A stretch of DNA of 56,632 nt from Acidobacteriota bacterium (lineage in GTDB: Bacteria > Acidobacteriota > Blastocatellia > Pyrinomonadales > Pyrinomonadaceae): NCBI GenBank assembly GCA_029781855.1, contig JAKOVX010000072.1, positions 1-56,632 of the forward strand. The letters are read 5' to 3'. Below the pieces are notes generated by a model, which was not told where the DNA came from, ran no database searches, and saw nothing but the letters and a program-made list of their open reading frames with translations. A program made the translations under genes and the position numbers. This document shows positions 9,201 to 18,185 of this stretch, piece after piece. Within the stretch, counting starts at the first letter, position 1. Each line of letters begins with the position of its first letter.

Positions 9201-12200
9201 GAGTTGTCCGTTAAATTGAATGTGATTTTGGCTTATAAGGTCGCTACTCGTGGCCTGTTTGACCAACACCCCCGAACCACCGTTTCCGAGCGGACCGTTA
9301 GTGGTTGCATTGAGTCCGATAATGTTATTTCGGACCGTAACAGAGTTAGCGCCAATGATGATACCGGTGCCTGAATTTCCGGATACCAGATTTTTCTCGA
9401 TAATTGTTTGAGCTGCGCTCGTCACAGTCAAGATTCCCGCAAGATTGGGAACAGCGGAAACGCCAGTTGGATCAGTTCCGATAAAGTTACCCGAAACGAC
9501 GTTATTGTTGACTTTGATATTCACGCCAGCTTGTTGATGTCCAGAGATCACGTTTCGCTGCGACGGCAGTGATCCGCCGATCAAATTATTTGGCGAAAGC
9601 ACAACGAACCCGTTGTCACTGAAAAATGAAACTCCCGACGCGCTGATCCCGATCCAGTTGCCTTCGATGGTGTTCGAGCCGCCGCCGGCAATGAAGAACG
9701 CGCTTCCGCCAAAAGTTGTCGAGTCGTGATAACCGTACATCGCGAAACCGCGAACAGTGCTGTTACCCGAAAGGATCTTAAAGGCGTGAGCATTTATCCC
9801 GCCCGCGGTCACGATATTGTGGGAATCGATCTCGACGACCGGTGTACCGGCAAACCCCGGTTGGGTCGTGGCATCAATGATCACCGGGTCGGTAATATCC
9901 GGGAGGTTGGTACCGAGGGTGATCCTGTGGGGGTTCGGGCCACCGATCTCGAAACTTATCGTCTGAACGCCCGGCGTTGCATTTGCCGCGGTGATCGCCG
10001 ACCTCAATGAACCCGGAAGTCCGTCGGAGGTGTTGGTAACTACAAAAGGCGTCACAATGTTGTACGGCGCACTTCCGGCAGGCGTCAGACCGTTCGATGC
10101 GGCGTTGAAGGTATATCCGTCGCCCGGGGCGTCGATGCTTAGCCCATTGAACACGGCAAGCCCATTAGACGCATTAAGAGTTGTAACTCCGGAGAGCGTA
10201 CCTCCGCCAGGATTATTGGCTATTGACAGCGTGACTGAATTTGTCGCGTTCGGGAATCGTTGGCCAAACTGGTCCTGAACCTCTACTTCGAGAGTGAACG
10301 GAGTATTTTGGATTATGGGATTGGCGGCCTGCTCATTGAAGAAAGCCAGTTGTACCGGGCCGAGGACGTTGAAGGGACTTGTCGTGGACGGGGTCAACGA
10401 GCCCGAAGTTGCATGAAGCGTGTATCCGTTTCCAAACAAGTTGATGCTCAGATCGTCAAATGTTGCAATACCATTTACGGCGTTCCGTGTTGTAGTACCT
10501 GAGAGCGTTCCCCCACCCGGATTGTTCGCGATCGCGGCTGTCACCGCATCGGTCGCATTCTGGATAATGTTTCCGAACTGATCCTGTATGACCACCTGGA
10601 GCGGCGGGCTGATCGGCGTGTTCGCGTTTATCGTTCCCGGCGGAGGTGCAAAGAATAATTGCGCGGCAGCCCCAGGGGTTACGTCCGCGGTCGCAAACGC
10701 GATCCGTCCTTCAGAATCGGTCACCTTGATCATGTCCTGGACCCCAGAGTGAGTGCCCGCTGTGTAAAGCCCGGTCACCGGGTCGATGCTGCCGAACGAA
10801 TTGTTCGCTGCCAAAGTGTACGAGTACGGCAGCGTCCCACCGGAACCCACGAAAGTCTGCGTTCCCTGCACCGGGAGCGAAATGTTTGCCGGCGTTATGC
10901 TCACGGTTGGCTGCCCGAGACTATATGACGCGAAGTCTGTGACATTATTGATAGTGAAGGAATTCGCGGCGCGGTTGATCGGTATCTGGGCGTCGGTGAA
11001 AAAGTTTACCGTACTGTTTATTTGGGCAACACGATATGCCGTTTCAACACCGTGAATGTCCAACGGATCGACGTAATTGAAGGTCAGATTAGCAGCCACG
11101 GTGCCATGCTCAACGAGAGTCCAATAGCGGCCTAGCGAGACGCTCGGGTCGAGATTCGGATGAGCACCCTGAAATTCACCGACAGTCAAACCCTGTGTTC
11201 CCGAGATCGGATTCAGGACGTTGACCGACACCGGAGCATAAGCGTTGGCGGTACCGACGTCGTAGGTTTTCACTCCGGTCGTCGAGAAGTCGCGGCGCAG
11301 ATTACCGCTGACATATCCCCCAGATCTGACGATCGTCCGAGTTCCGGCATTCAACTCAAAGTTGCCGGTGGTGATCGTGCCTGCTAATAGATTAAGAGCG
11401 CTTGCCGGGCCATTGCTTAGGTCCAGGTTGCTCGCAAGGTTAACGGTCCCTCCGGTCTTGTTGAGTGTCCAGGCTGCCGGCGGGTTTGGAGCGCCATTGT
11501 TCGTAAAGGTTTGGACCGCATTTCCGCCAAAAATGAAAATGTTTGGCCCGCCACCGTCGAAACCGCTGGCTATCGTTACGTCGCCCTGCGCCTCGATCGT
11601 CCCGGAATTTTGCAGGCCGCCGTCGATCAACGACAATGGCCCGACGGTGATCATCTTTCCGAAAAGAAACGGTGCAGTGCCATTGTCACGATCAAAGTCG
11701 ACGGTGTTCAGAACGACTCCCGCTGCGATACCGCTGAAATCGAGTGTCTGATTTCCCGAGCCGATGAACAAGATCTTGCCATTGTTGTGGTCGAATGTGC
11801 CGCCAGTCACACGAAAACCTCGATCGACTATGAATGTACCGGATGTCGATCTGAACGATCCGCCGGAAAGACGGAAGTCATGATCGCTGTTATCGTCACC
11901 TGTCAGCGAAATGTCACCGGACCCGCCGTTGAACGCTCCACCGCTCTGAGTAAATGAGCCAAAGCCATTACTTATGAATGTAATAACGTTCGAACTGCCG
12001 TTGTACGTGCCATTGCTTTGTGTGTACGAAGGCCCGCCGCCCGGGGGTGGCATGATCGAAACATCAACGTTGCCCTGATTGAATGTTCCCTGCTGGATAG
12101 TGAACGAATGCGGGAAAGTTAAAGTACCGCTGCCCGACGTATTTACCGCCACGTTCGGATCATTGATCACGACCTTAGGCAAAACCAGCACGGTGTCAAA

Positions 12201-14498
12201 AGTGAAATTTCGAGGCCCGATTCCGTTTGCGAGCTCGAGTGTGACAAGGCCGCCGTCGAACGTCGGCGCGATCGTCAGCGCACCACGCGCTTCGATAATG
12301 CCGCCGTTGACCCCCACAGTTCCGTCGTTCAGGATAAGGCCGCCTAATACGATTATCCTGGAAGACACGTCGAAACCAACGCCGCCCATCTTATCGATCG
12401 TCAGGTTGTTGAACGTAACCGTTGGATGGTTCGAGTCCGTGTTGATGTTTGCGCCCTGGCCAGAAGTGAAAGCTACGGTACCGTTGTGGTGTTGAAAAAC
12501 CGAAGTCGTGCCCTGAAACACAAAGCTTCCCGGTATGGTTAGGAGCCCGCTCGTCGACGTGAATGTGCCGCCCAGCACCGTGAGATTTGCGTTGGACGAC
12601 CCGGCCAGGTTCATATCTCCGGACCCTCCGCTGAATAGACCGCCGGACATTGTGATCGAGCCGAATCCGTTTCCGTTCGTAGTAATAGTATGAGAACTTC
12701 CGTTAAAAACGCCGCCGCCTTGGGTATAACAGAAACCGCCGCCCGGCCTTGGGCCGAAGAGAAGATCGACGCTGCCTTGATTGAAAGTTCCCTGCAGGAC
12801 CGTCAATGAATGCGGAAAATTGAGTGTGCCGCTACCCGAAGTGTTGATTGTTACGTTCGGATCGTTAAGCGTAACTCGCGGTAACGTAAAGGTCGTGTCA
12901 AATGCAAACGTTCGCGGCCCGGCGCCGTTCGCCAACTCGAGGGACGCGTTGCCGCCGTCGAAATTCGGCGAGATCGTTAGGCCGCCTCGTGCTTCGATCA
13001 CCCCACCGTTCGGCTCGATCGAACCATCGGTGAGGAGCAGGTTGCCCTCGACGATCGGCCGAATGCCCAACAAAAAATTGGTACCATTTGCCAGGCTAAG
13101 TTCCAGGTCGTGAAAGTTGACTGAAAGGTTGAAACTGTCTCCGCCGATCGAACCGTTTTGGAGGTCGGTGAGAGTTACTTTGCCGTTATTATGTATGAAG
13201 GACGTGCCGGCACCCTGAATCGTAAAATTGCCGGGTAGCACCATATTTCCGCTTGTCGAGGTGAACGTGCCGCCTTGCAGCAGGAGACTTGCATTGGACG
13301 ACCCCGCGAGATTCATATCTCCAGATCCGCCGTTGAATGACCCGCCCGTCATTGAGATCGAACCGAATCCGTTACCGTTCGTTGTTATCGTATTGGAGCT
13401 TCCGTTGAAGACGCCGCCGTTTTGCGTATAGCAGGCACCGCCGCCGGGTCGCGGGCCAAACAGCAGGTTGACGCTGCCCTGGTTGAATGTACCCTGCTGA
13501 AGGACAAACGAGTGCGGGAATGACAGAGTGCCGCTGCCGGACGTGTTGATCGTGACATTTGGATCGTTGATCACGATCCGCGGCAATACCATTCCTGTAT
13601 CAAACGCAAATGTTCGCGGAGCGGCTCCGTTCGCCAGCTCAAGTGATGCGTTGCCACCATCAAACGTTGGCGAGATGGTCAGCCCACCACGTGATTCGAT
13701 CACGCCGCCGTTCGGCTCGATCGAGCCATCCGTAAGTATCAGGTTCCCCTCAACGATCGGTCGTGTTCCCAGTAAATAATTAGTGCCGTTTGCAGGACTA
13801 AGTTCCAGGTCGTGAAATTTGACAGTCAGATGGTCGCTGTCGCCGCCGATCGATCCGTTCTGAGGGCTCGTGAGAGTGACTTTTCCATTATTGTGAACAA
13901 AGGTCGCGCTTACGCCCTGGATGGTGAAATTTCCGGCAACCGTCATGTTTCCGTTCGTGGATTTGAAGGTGCCGCCGAGCATCAAGATGTTCGAAGCCGA
14001 ACCTGTCCCCCCTAACAGGCCAATATCGCCGCTGCCTCCGTTGAACGCACCACCGTTAATTCTGATCGCGCCGAACCCACTGCTATTGATGGTGATCGTG
14101 TTGCTGCTGCCGTTAAAAGTGCCTGCGTCCTGGACGAAACACGCTCGTCCGGGACAACCGGAAATCGAGACCGAGGCGCTATTGGACTGGGTGATCGTGC
14201 CCGTATAACCCGCCGCGATCTGTAACGCTCCGATGCTGATATTTGTATCGATGGTGGCGTCTTTAGTACTGGTGCCGTCAAACGTGACAATATCGCCGGA
14301 TACCGGAACGATGTCGTCGGACCAGTTCGCAGCCTCAGACCAGTTATTCGTCGCACCGCCGCCATCCCAGGTCTTTGCGGTTAACGCAGCGTGCAGCGTT
14401 TGCCAATTGGCTGGGAGCAAATAAACAAATGTCGTAAGGGTCGCCGCCAGCAGGATCAAGGTCCTCGTTCGGAACGCTCTTTTTTCACGGATTTCCAT
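6294..14498 (-). CDS. Giant secreted multi-domain repeat protein (2734 aa)
   Basis: A very large surface or secreted protein. Residues 1 to about 37 form a signal peptide (basic start, hydrophobic run, cleavage near TLHA). Residues about 45-1000 contain tandem glycine/asparagine-rich beta repeats of about 234 residues, each with motifs such as FNGSSNTIT, GGSGDMNLAG and INTSGSGTL. Then come Ig/filamin-like units with VQDQFG motifs, a right-handed beta-helix with repeated N-G-I turns (about residues 1490-1750), carboxypeptidase-regulatory beta-sandwich units (ISGTVKTAGGQPIQGATV and similar), a TolB/PD40-like propeller (repeated WSPDGTKIAF) and more regulatory-like units to the end. No transmembrane anchor or sorting signal is visible at the C-terminus. 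The start overlaps the upstream small HTH-like gene by 14 bases, so the two are coupled. Adhesion, matrix or polysaccharide interaction is plausible but unproven. Confidence 0.88.
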   Translation of the reverse strand: MEIREKRAFRTRTLILLAATLTTFVYLLPANWQTLHAALTAKTWDGGGATNNWSEAANWSDDIVPVSGDIVTFDGTSTKDATIDTNISIGALQIAAGYTGTITQSNSASVSISGCPGRACFVQDAGTFNGSSNTITINSSGFGAIRINGGAFNGGSGDIGLLGGTGSASNILMLGGTFKSTNGNMTVAGNFTIQGVSATFVHNNGKVTLTSPQNGSIGGDSDHLTVKFHDLELSPANGTNYLLGTRPIVEGNLILTDGSIEPNGGVIESRGGLTISPTFDGGNASLELANGAAPRTFAFDTGMVLPRIVINDPNVTINTSGSGTLSFPHSFVLQQGTFNQGSVNLLFGPRPGGGACYTQNGGVFNGSSNTITTNGNGFGSISMTGGSFNGGSGDMNLAGSSNASLLLQGGTFTSTSGNMVLPGNFTIQGAGTSFIHNNGKVTLTDLQNGSIGGDSFNLSVNFHDLELSLANGTNFLLGIRPIVEGNLLLTDGSIEPNGGVIEARGGLTISPNFDGGNASLELANGAGPRTFAFDTTFTLPRVTLNDPNVTINTSGSGTLNFPHSLTVLQGTFNQGSVDLLFGPRPGGGFCYTQGGGVFNGSSHTITTNGNGFGSITMSGGLFSGGSGDMNLAGSSNANLTVLGGTFTSTSGLLTIPGSFVFQGTTSVFQHHNGTVAFTSGQGANINTDSNHPTVTFNNLTIDKMGGVGFDVSSRIIVLGGLILNDGTVGVNGGIIEARGALTIAPTFDGGLVTLELANGIGPRNFTFDTVLVLPKVVINDPNVAVNTSGSGTLTFPHSFTIQQGTFNQGNVDVSIMPPPGGGPSYTQSNGTYNGSSNVITFISNGFGSFTQSGGAFNGGSGDISLTGDDNSDHDFRLSGGSFRSTSGTFIVDRGFRVTGGTFDHNNGKILFIGSGNQTLDFSGIAAGVVLNTVDFDRDNGTAPFLFGKMITVGPLSLIDGGLQNSGTIEAQGDVTIASGFDGGGPNIFIFGGNAVQTFTNNGAPNPPAAWTLNKTGGTVNLASNLDLSNGPASALNLLAGTITTGNFELNAGTRTIVRSGGYVSGNLRRDFSTTGVKTYDVGTANAYAPVSVNVLNPISGTQGLTVGEFQGAHPNLDPSVSLGRYWTLVEHGTVAANLTFNYVDPLDIHGVETAYRVAQINSTVNFFTDAQIPINRAANSFTINNVTDFASYSLGQPTVSITPANISLPVQGTQTFVGSGGTLPYSYTLAANNSFGSIDPVTGLYTAGTHSGVQDMIKVTDSEGRIAFATADVTPGAAAQLFFAPPPGTINANTPISPPLQVVIQDQFGNIIQNATDAVTAAIANNPGGGTLSGTTTRNAVNGIATFDDLSINLFGNGYTLHATSGSLTPSTTSPFNVLGPVQLAFFNEQAANPIIQNTPFTLEVEVQDQFGQRFPNATNSVTLSIANNPGGGTLSGVTTLNASNGLAVFNGLSIDAPGDGYTFNAASNGLTPAGSAPYNIVTPFVVTNTSDGLPGSLRSAITAANATPGVQTISFEIGGPNPHRITLGTNLPDITDPVIIDATTQPGFAGTPVVEIDSHNIVTAGGINAHAFKILSGNSTVRGFAMYGYHDSTTFGGSAFFIAGGGSNTIEGNWIGISASGVSFFSDNGFVVLSPNNLIGGSLPSQRNVISGHQQAGVNIKVNNNVVSGNFIGTDPTGVSAVPNLAGILTVTSAAQTIIEKNLVSGNSGTGIIIGANSVTVRNNIIGLNATTNGPLGNGGSGVLVKQATSSDLISQNHIQFNGQLGIQLGLRGVLIAPPLPNDPGDTDLGPNHQQNYPVLTSVAPIPGSTNVAGDLNSIASSVYTLEFFSNPSCDPSGNGEGANFMGSTVVNTDINGNVNFNVNLPVTISNTDFVTATATDAAGNTSEFSACRGPQANISGTVKTAGGQPIQGATVNLTNDTTGVARFGTTNSLGAYSFTGQPLGQNYTVSPSKPNFTFSPASATHHNLAADPNDAFTGTLQTFTISGQVTLGGASLSGVTMTLSGGANATVATDSSGNYSFANLIAGSYTVTPSLQNFSFSPASATLNISSNQTADFAATNLLASLTGKIAFVSSRGISRMNADGSGLALIIANTRSSTFLSPAISKNGSKLAYIEHSIGGLGTNTLKVSNADGSSPVSLTTLDSGRSDFGLAWSPDQTIVTACKTVSGVVKLINVAVSTGTITSIVSSGTTNEQPVWSPDGTKIAFSRDDVTTTLDGRAIFTVSANGTGLTKLTFPALVDSLPTWSPDGTKIAFLRSLSGITTEVFVMNPDGTGQNDVFSVPITEQLSDIEWAPDSSRLAIITRSGTAQRLVSILPNGTSELVISSNLGGTAFDWSPTPFVLIPPGTGVGVTIGRVGVNLPSVPFNGAGNQTLTAEPISPASLGDPPPNFVYGNFAYDISTDGTFTPPATVCIDLPSDAYPDAASFNELSLLHYENGLFTDITSSRDLGNFRLCGQSATLGSFVVAEHINASLPSITGLVVDQNGNPVDDITLSLTGSSSQQATTGFDGTFHFVDLVQGGNYVLTPTTIGSTYNAPFAGFLSLNAEQSAVFVATPGNFGISGTITDENQLPADGVTVSLSGTVDNVTLTDADGKYSFEQLPSGGSYVVAPSVEGSVFFPNYVPIDSLQNNLTAVDFEKVPFSQGPFSIGGRLTDTNGQGLTNVLVVLTGDSASALRTAKSNPFGYYRFDNVPGSQSYTVSVSTKRYDFANPSQVINVIGDLTDVNFVGARR
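12100..14210 (-). repeat. About three tandem ~700-bp in-gene repeats
   Basis: Inside the giant gene the DNA repeats with a period of about 701-703 bases; for example the segment coding PNVTINTSGSGTL recurs near 12140, 12840 and 13545. Copies are similar at the DNA level, with a more diverged partial copy further left. This points to internal duplication and makes copy-number change by recombination possible. Boundaries are approximate. Confidence 0.75.
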
Positions 14499-14781
14499 CG
14501 TCTTTCTCCAACATTTTTTGCGTCAATTCATGCACCGATCTCGCGCATATAAGCAGGTGGCCCGAGTCAGTCTCGATCGCGTGTATTTCGTTCGTTTCCG
14601 TCCGGCGAATGAGTTCGCTTGTCCGAATTCCTGTGACGGAAACGGCTTCATCGACGTTCATAAGTTCTACGTCATGTCTACAGGCAGGGCAGCGGCCGAT
14701 CGCGTGTTTTCGTGATCGAACGGTGATCGAGTATCGCTCAAAGCTGTCGGTCGTGATCAACATTTTCTTTGCGTTTATCAT
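14485..14781 (-). CDS. Small HTH-like protein with a CxxC motif
   Basis: About 98 residues from the ATG at 14781. The centre has one CPAC motif followed by MNVDEAVSVTGIRTSELIRR, which looks like an excisionase/MerR-type helix-turn-helix, then a beta-hairpin-like end (IHAIETDSGHLLICARSV). I recognise this as a style of small protein found in Blastocatellia genomes, but no function is established that I know of. Its end overlaps the start of the giant surface gene by 14 bases, so it may control or be co-expressed with it. An in-frame reading extends upstream to 14886 and an alternative ATG lies at 14763; no start has a strong ribosome site. Confidence 0.65.
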   Translation of the reverse strand: MINAKKMLITTDSFERYSITVRSRKHAIGRCPACRHDVELMNVDEAVSVTGIRTSELIRRTETNEIHAIETDSGHLLICARSVHELTQKMLEKDDGNP

Positions 14782-14951
14782 CTTTTGGACTACAATCTGC
14801 CCATTACGAGAAAAATGACCTGAACGAATTGCGTCAGCAGAGCAATTAACAAATTTGTATTTGTCTATGCTGTATTGAACCGTCAACTGGGCGAGAAAGT
14901 CTTGATTTTTTTCTTAGTCATTTCTGAGTTTTGATTCGAAGGAGCTCGACT

Positions 14952-16856
14952 ATGAACGGAAACAGCAGACTACGCGGATTTGGGAGATGTCGGTTGGACC
15001 TCGACCATAAGGTCCTGTGGGCGGATGGCGAACCGGTGGAATTGCCATTAAAGGCAGTTGAGTTGCTCTGCGTCCTGGTTGAACGGCCCGGCGCGGTGGT
15101 CAGCAAGGAGGAGATCTGGCACCAGGTCTGGAACGATGCCTTCGTCGAGGAGACTAATTTGACCCACTACGTCTATCGGCTCAGGAAAGCATTCAAAGAC
15201 CTCGGGGAGGGCAACCTGATCAAGACGGTGCCGCGTCGTGGTTATCGGTTTGTTCGTGAGGTGCTCGAAATTCCCGACAGCGAGATGGTGATCGAAAAGT
15301 ATTCGACGACGCAAACGATGATCGAGTTCGCGGAAAGGAACAGGTTCGATATTCTGACAGCCGTCAGGGGATTGATCGGGGCAAGGTCGTTGATCGCCGT
15401 GTCCGCGATCGTGATGACCCTGTTGATACTCGGTGTCGGGTCATGGAGATACGGCGGGTTCTCGTCATCTGCCTCCGCCAAGGTCGTTCGCTCACTCGCC
15501 GTACTGCCCTTGAAGGAACTCGATGATCAAGCTCACAACGACCATCTTGGATTTGGGATCGCTGATCTCTTAACGACGCGTCTTAATTATCTTAATAATA
15601 TCGAAGTTCGGCCGACGAGTTCTGCCGGCGAGTTCGAGAGTTATTCGACCGATCCGACTACTTTGGCTAAGAAGCTCAAAGTTGACGCGCTGCTCCAGGG
15701 CACGGTCAGCAGATCCGATGCACGTGTCAGGGTCAATATGCAGCTCATCAGATCCGGCGACGGCAAACCTCTCTGGACGGGCGAATTTGAGCGAAACACC
15801 GACGATGAGCTCAAGTTCGAGAGTGAGATCTCAACTCAGATCGTAAATGCACTCTCGCTGGACCTCAACGATAGGGAACGATCGGTGATGGCGAAATACT
15901 ATACGGACGATCCGGATGCGTATCGTTTGTATGTGGATGGACGCGCAGAGTGGAATGAGCGGAGCTGGGCTGGAATGGTAGAGGCGGAGCGCTTATTTCG
16001 CAGTGCGATCGCGAAAGACCCTAAGTTTGCGCTCGCATATGTCGGGCTCGCGGACAGGTTGATCACTGAAAGCGATCCGACCGAGGCAAGCGCAGTTATT
16101 GACAAGGCCCTCGAACTCGATCCGAACCTGGCTGAGGCATACGCGTCGCGCGGATTCCTTGAGACTTTTCACTACTGGAAATGGGACGAGGCCGAGACGT
16201 CTTTTAAGCGCTCGATAGAGCTAAATCCGAATTATGCGCCGGCCCATCAGTGGTACGCGATCCTGCTCGAGATCCGTGGGCGAAACAGCGACGCGATAAT
16301 TGAGATGAAGCGGGCCGTCGAGATCGATCCACTATCCCCTAATTACCTCGCGGACCTCGGTCAGGCGTATTATTTCGCCCGCGATTACAATTCGGCAAGT
16401 GCGTATTGCCGACAGGCATTGAAGCTTAACCCGGAGTTTCATTTTGCAGACGATTATCTAAGGGATATCTCGCTAAAAACTGGAGATCTTGATACCGCTG
16501 CCAAGGAGATATTAAGGAGCGCCGAACTTTCTCCAAGGCCTGTCGTCTCTGACCGGCAACGCGAAAAGAACCGGATCGCTGCTGATCGTGCCAGGGAGGA
16601 ATTCGCCCGACTTGGCGGTGCAAATTATTTGAGGAGGCTGACCGACGAGTATCCCGACGATCCCGTCGGCGCATTCTTTAACGCAAAGATATATGCCGCG
16701 TTCGGCGACACGGAACGTGCGGTGAATGCGCTAGAAAGATCAGTTAATGGCAGAACATTCGGTGTAGTATTTATCAAAACCGACCCGCTTTATGATGGTT
16801 TGCACCAAGATCCACGATATCAGACGCTCCTTAATCGAATGAACCTTTCGAACTGA
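14952..16856 (+). CDS. Winged-helix, membrane-anchored TPR regulator (ToxR/CadC-like)
   Basis: About 634 residues. An OmpR/PhoB-type winged helix occupies residues 1-100 (LPLKAVELLCVLVERPG, VPRRGYRFV). A single membrane segment follows near residues 145-165 (LIAVSAIVMTLLILGVG), then a TolB/FlgO-like domain (VRSLAVLPLKEL, VDALLQGTVSRSD) and several TPR units (APAHQWYAILLEIRGRNSDAI and others). This is the plan of one-component membrane regulators: DNA binding inside, sensing outside. ATG at 14952 is preceded by AAGGAG at good spacing. It is divergent from the HTH-like/giant protein pair and may regulate it; that is inference from position. No receiver domain is present. Confidence 0.85.
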   Translation: MNGNSRLRGFGRCRLDLDHKVLWADGEPVELPLKAVELLCVLVERPGAVVSKEEIWHQVWNDAFVEETNLTHYVYRLRKAFKDLGEGNLIKTVPRRGYRFVREVLEIPDSEMVIEKYSTTQTMIEFAERNRFDILTAVRGLIGARSLIAVSAIVMTLLILGVGSWRYGGFSSSASAKVVRSLAVLPLKELDDQAHNDHLGFGIADLLTTRLNYLNNIEVRPTSSAGEFESYSTDPTTLAKKLKVDALLQGTVSRSDARVRVNMQLIRSGDGKPLWTGEFERNTDDELKFESEISTQIVNALSLDLNDRERSVMAKYYTDDPDAYRLYVDGRAEWNERSWAGMVEAERLFRSAIAKDPKFALAYVGLADRLITESDPTEASAVIDKALELDPNLAEAYASRGFLETFHYWKWDEAETSFKRSIELNPNYAPAHQWYAILLEIRGRNSDAIIEMKRAVEIDPLSPNYLADLGQAYYFARDYNSASAYCRQALKLNPEFHFADDYLRDISLKTGDLDTAAKEILRSAELSPRPVVSDRQREKNRIAADRAREEFARLGGANYLRRLTDEYPDDPVGAFFNAKIYAAFGDTERAVNALERSVNGRTFGVVFIKTDPLYDGLHQDPRYQTLLNRMNLSN

Positions 16857-16929
16857 CGAGACCGAATGCGTTAGGTTTCAGCCAAAGGAGCAGAGATCGA
16901 CAAATTCAGATGTTGCGTTTCAAATGACG

Positions 16930-17493
16930 ATGAGCGGGCAAAGGGAAGCAGACGCAGAAGAATTGTCTATCAACGGCGTTAACGTTGAGGCATCGCTGTG
17001 GATTTTGGTGCCCAAGGCGGCGGTCGGAATTGCGTTGTCGATGTTAGTAGTATTGCTTAGATTTTGGGCCGAGTTTGGATACGTGTCGATGTTCGCTGTT
17101 GGCTTTGCCGTTTTTATTGCCGCGTTCGAGGTGCTCCTCATCATCGGCCTCAGATTCGCCGATCGGCCAGATGTTCGAACGACGGTCAAGCCAAGTAACG
17201 ATCTCCTAGACCATCTCGGCGGGTGGTGGCTGATGGCTTGTGCATTCGGAGCGTTCTTCGGCTGGCTCGTTGGGAATTTGGTCGTGCTAATGCCGGATCA
17301 GTGGCGCGTAGTGATGGCTGCGAAGGTATTTTTGACGATCATCATTCCGGTCGCGACGATGATTCCCAATCTCCGCTACATTAGCCGGAACGCGGCATAT
17401 GTTCAGGTTCCGATCCTATTTTTTATTACTCTTTTGCCAATTTTGGTTGGTGTGGGCGCTCTGATATCGCTGATTACCGGTGCGAGGCCGTGA
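16930..17493 (+). CDS. Unrecognised polytopic membrane protein
   Basis: About 187 residues with four to five hydrophobic segments (for example AAVGIALSMLVVLLRF, GFAVFIAAFEVLLIIGL, VFLTIIIPVATMI, ILFFITLLPILVGVGALI). No catalytic motif is visible and I do not recognise a family. It lies about 70 bases after the winged-helix/TPR gene in the same direction and could be its co-transcribed partner. ATGs at 16924 and 16930 are both possible; neither has a clear ribosome site. Confidence 0.6.
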   Translation: MSGQREADAEELSINGVNVEASLWILVPKAAVGIALSMLVVLLRFWAEFGYVSMFAVGFAVFIAAFEVLLIIGLRFADRPDVRTTVKPSNDLLDHLGGWWLMACAFGAFFGWLVGNLVVLMPDQWRVVMAAKVFLTIIIPVATMIPNLRYISRNAAYVQVPILFFITLLPILVGVGALISLITGARP

Positions 17494-17518
17494 CGTTTCA
17501 AGAGGCCGAGCGCGAAGA

Positions 17519-17563
17519 CGGACAGTGGCGGCCAGAACGGCATGACCAGCCGACCACTGTCCG
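17519..17563. terminator. GC-rich hairpin between convergent genes
   Basis: The arms CGGACAGTGG (17519-17528) and CCACTGTCCG (17554-17563) form a perfect 10-bp stem with a 25-base loop, between the stop of the membrane protein gene and the stop of the Hsp20 gene. No T-run follows, so termination is inferred from position. Confidence 0.4.
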
Positions 17564-17574
17564 AAAAGCGGCGA

Positions 17575-18108
17575 TCAGGCCGCTTCTACCGCAATCTTTG
17601 CGGGCTCGGTTGCTGCACATTTCTTGAGCGTGAGCTGCAAAATGCCATCTTTCAGTTTCGGATGAACATCTTTGGTCTCAACCGCGCTCGGCAGCACTAA
17701 TTGACGACAAAACCGATTACTTCGCCATTCATTGAGAATGACCTTTTCGTCTTCCTTTGTCTCCTCGAATTTGGTTTCCCCGCTGATTATCAGCAGGTCA
17801 TCCTTGAGACTGATCTCGATCTCTTCCGGTTTGAATCCCGGAACGGCTGCTCTGACAATGATCTTGTCTTTGACCTCCTTGATCTCAAGTGGTGTCGGAC
17901 GGAGCACTTCCATCTCGGCCTTCAGCCAATTATCGAGATGCGAACCCCACTCGTTTCCCCTCTCAAGAAAGAAATCGTACGCCTTCATCGACGTTTCTCT
18001 TGTAAACTCCGCAACGCGGTCGAGCATCTTCTCGATCTCGATGAATGCGGGATATTTCTCTTCCGGTTTGACCGGTTCTTTTGCAACGGCTACTGCTTCG
18101 TTTTTCAT
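17575..18108 (-). CDS. Small heat-shock protein (Hsp20) with DUF2934-like N-terminus
   Basis: About 177 residues. The C-terminal half is an alpha-crystallin domain: KDKIIVRAAVPGFKPEEIEIS, LIISGETK, NRFCRQLVLPSAV and DGILQLTLKK are typical beta strands of Hsp20, an ATP-independent holdase. The N-terminal part contains AYDFFLERGNEWGSHLDNWLKAE, which matches the short DUF2934 module. ATG at 18108 has AGGAG eight bases upstream; a GTG three codons earlier is less likely. It sits in a block rich in universal stress proteins, which fits a stress role. No good -24/-12 site was seen upstream. Confidence 0.9.
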   Translation of the reverse strand: MKNEAVAVAKEPVKPEEKYPAFIEIEKMLDRVAEFTRETSMKAYDFFLERGNEWGSHLDNWLKAEMEVLRPTPLEIKEVKDKIIVRAAVPGFKPEEIEISLKDDLLIISGETKFEETKEDEKVILNEWRSNRFCRQLVLPSAVETKDVHPKLKDGILQLTLKKCAATEPAKIAVEAA

Positions 18109-18185
18109 ATTATTCACTCCTATCCTTGACGTCCTTTCGTTATTGCTCTTGCAGGCACTTGGAGTGGCCGATCGTTTCGCGACAC

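Noticed and set aside
12100..14210. Regular repeats as a possible CRISPR array
   Set aside because: The period is about 700 bp, the copies are translated in frame and there are no short repeats with unique spacers.
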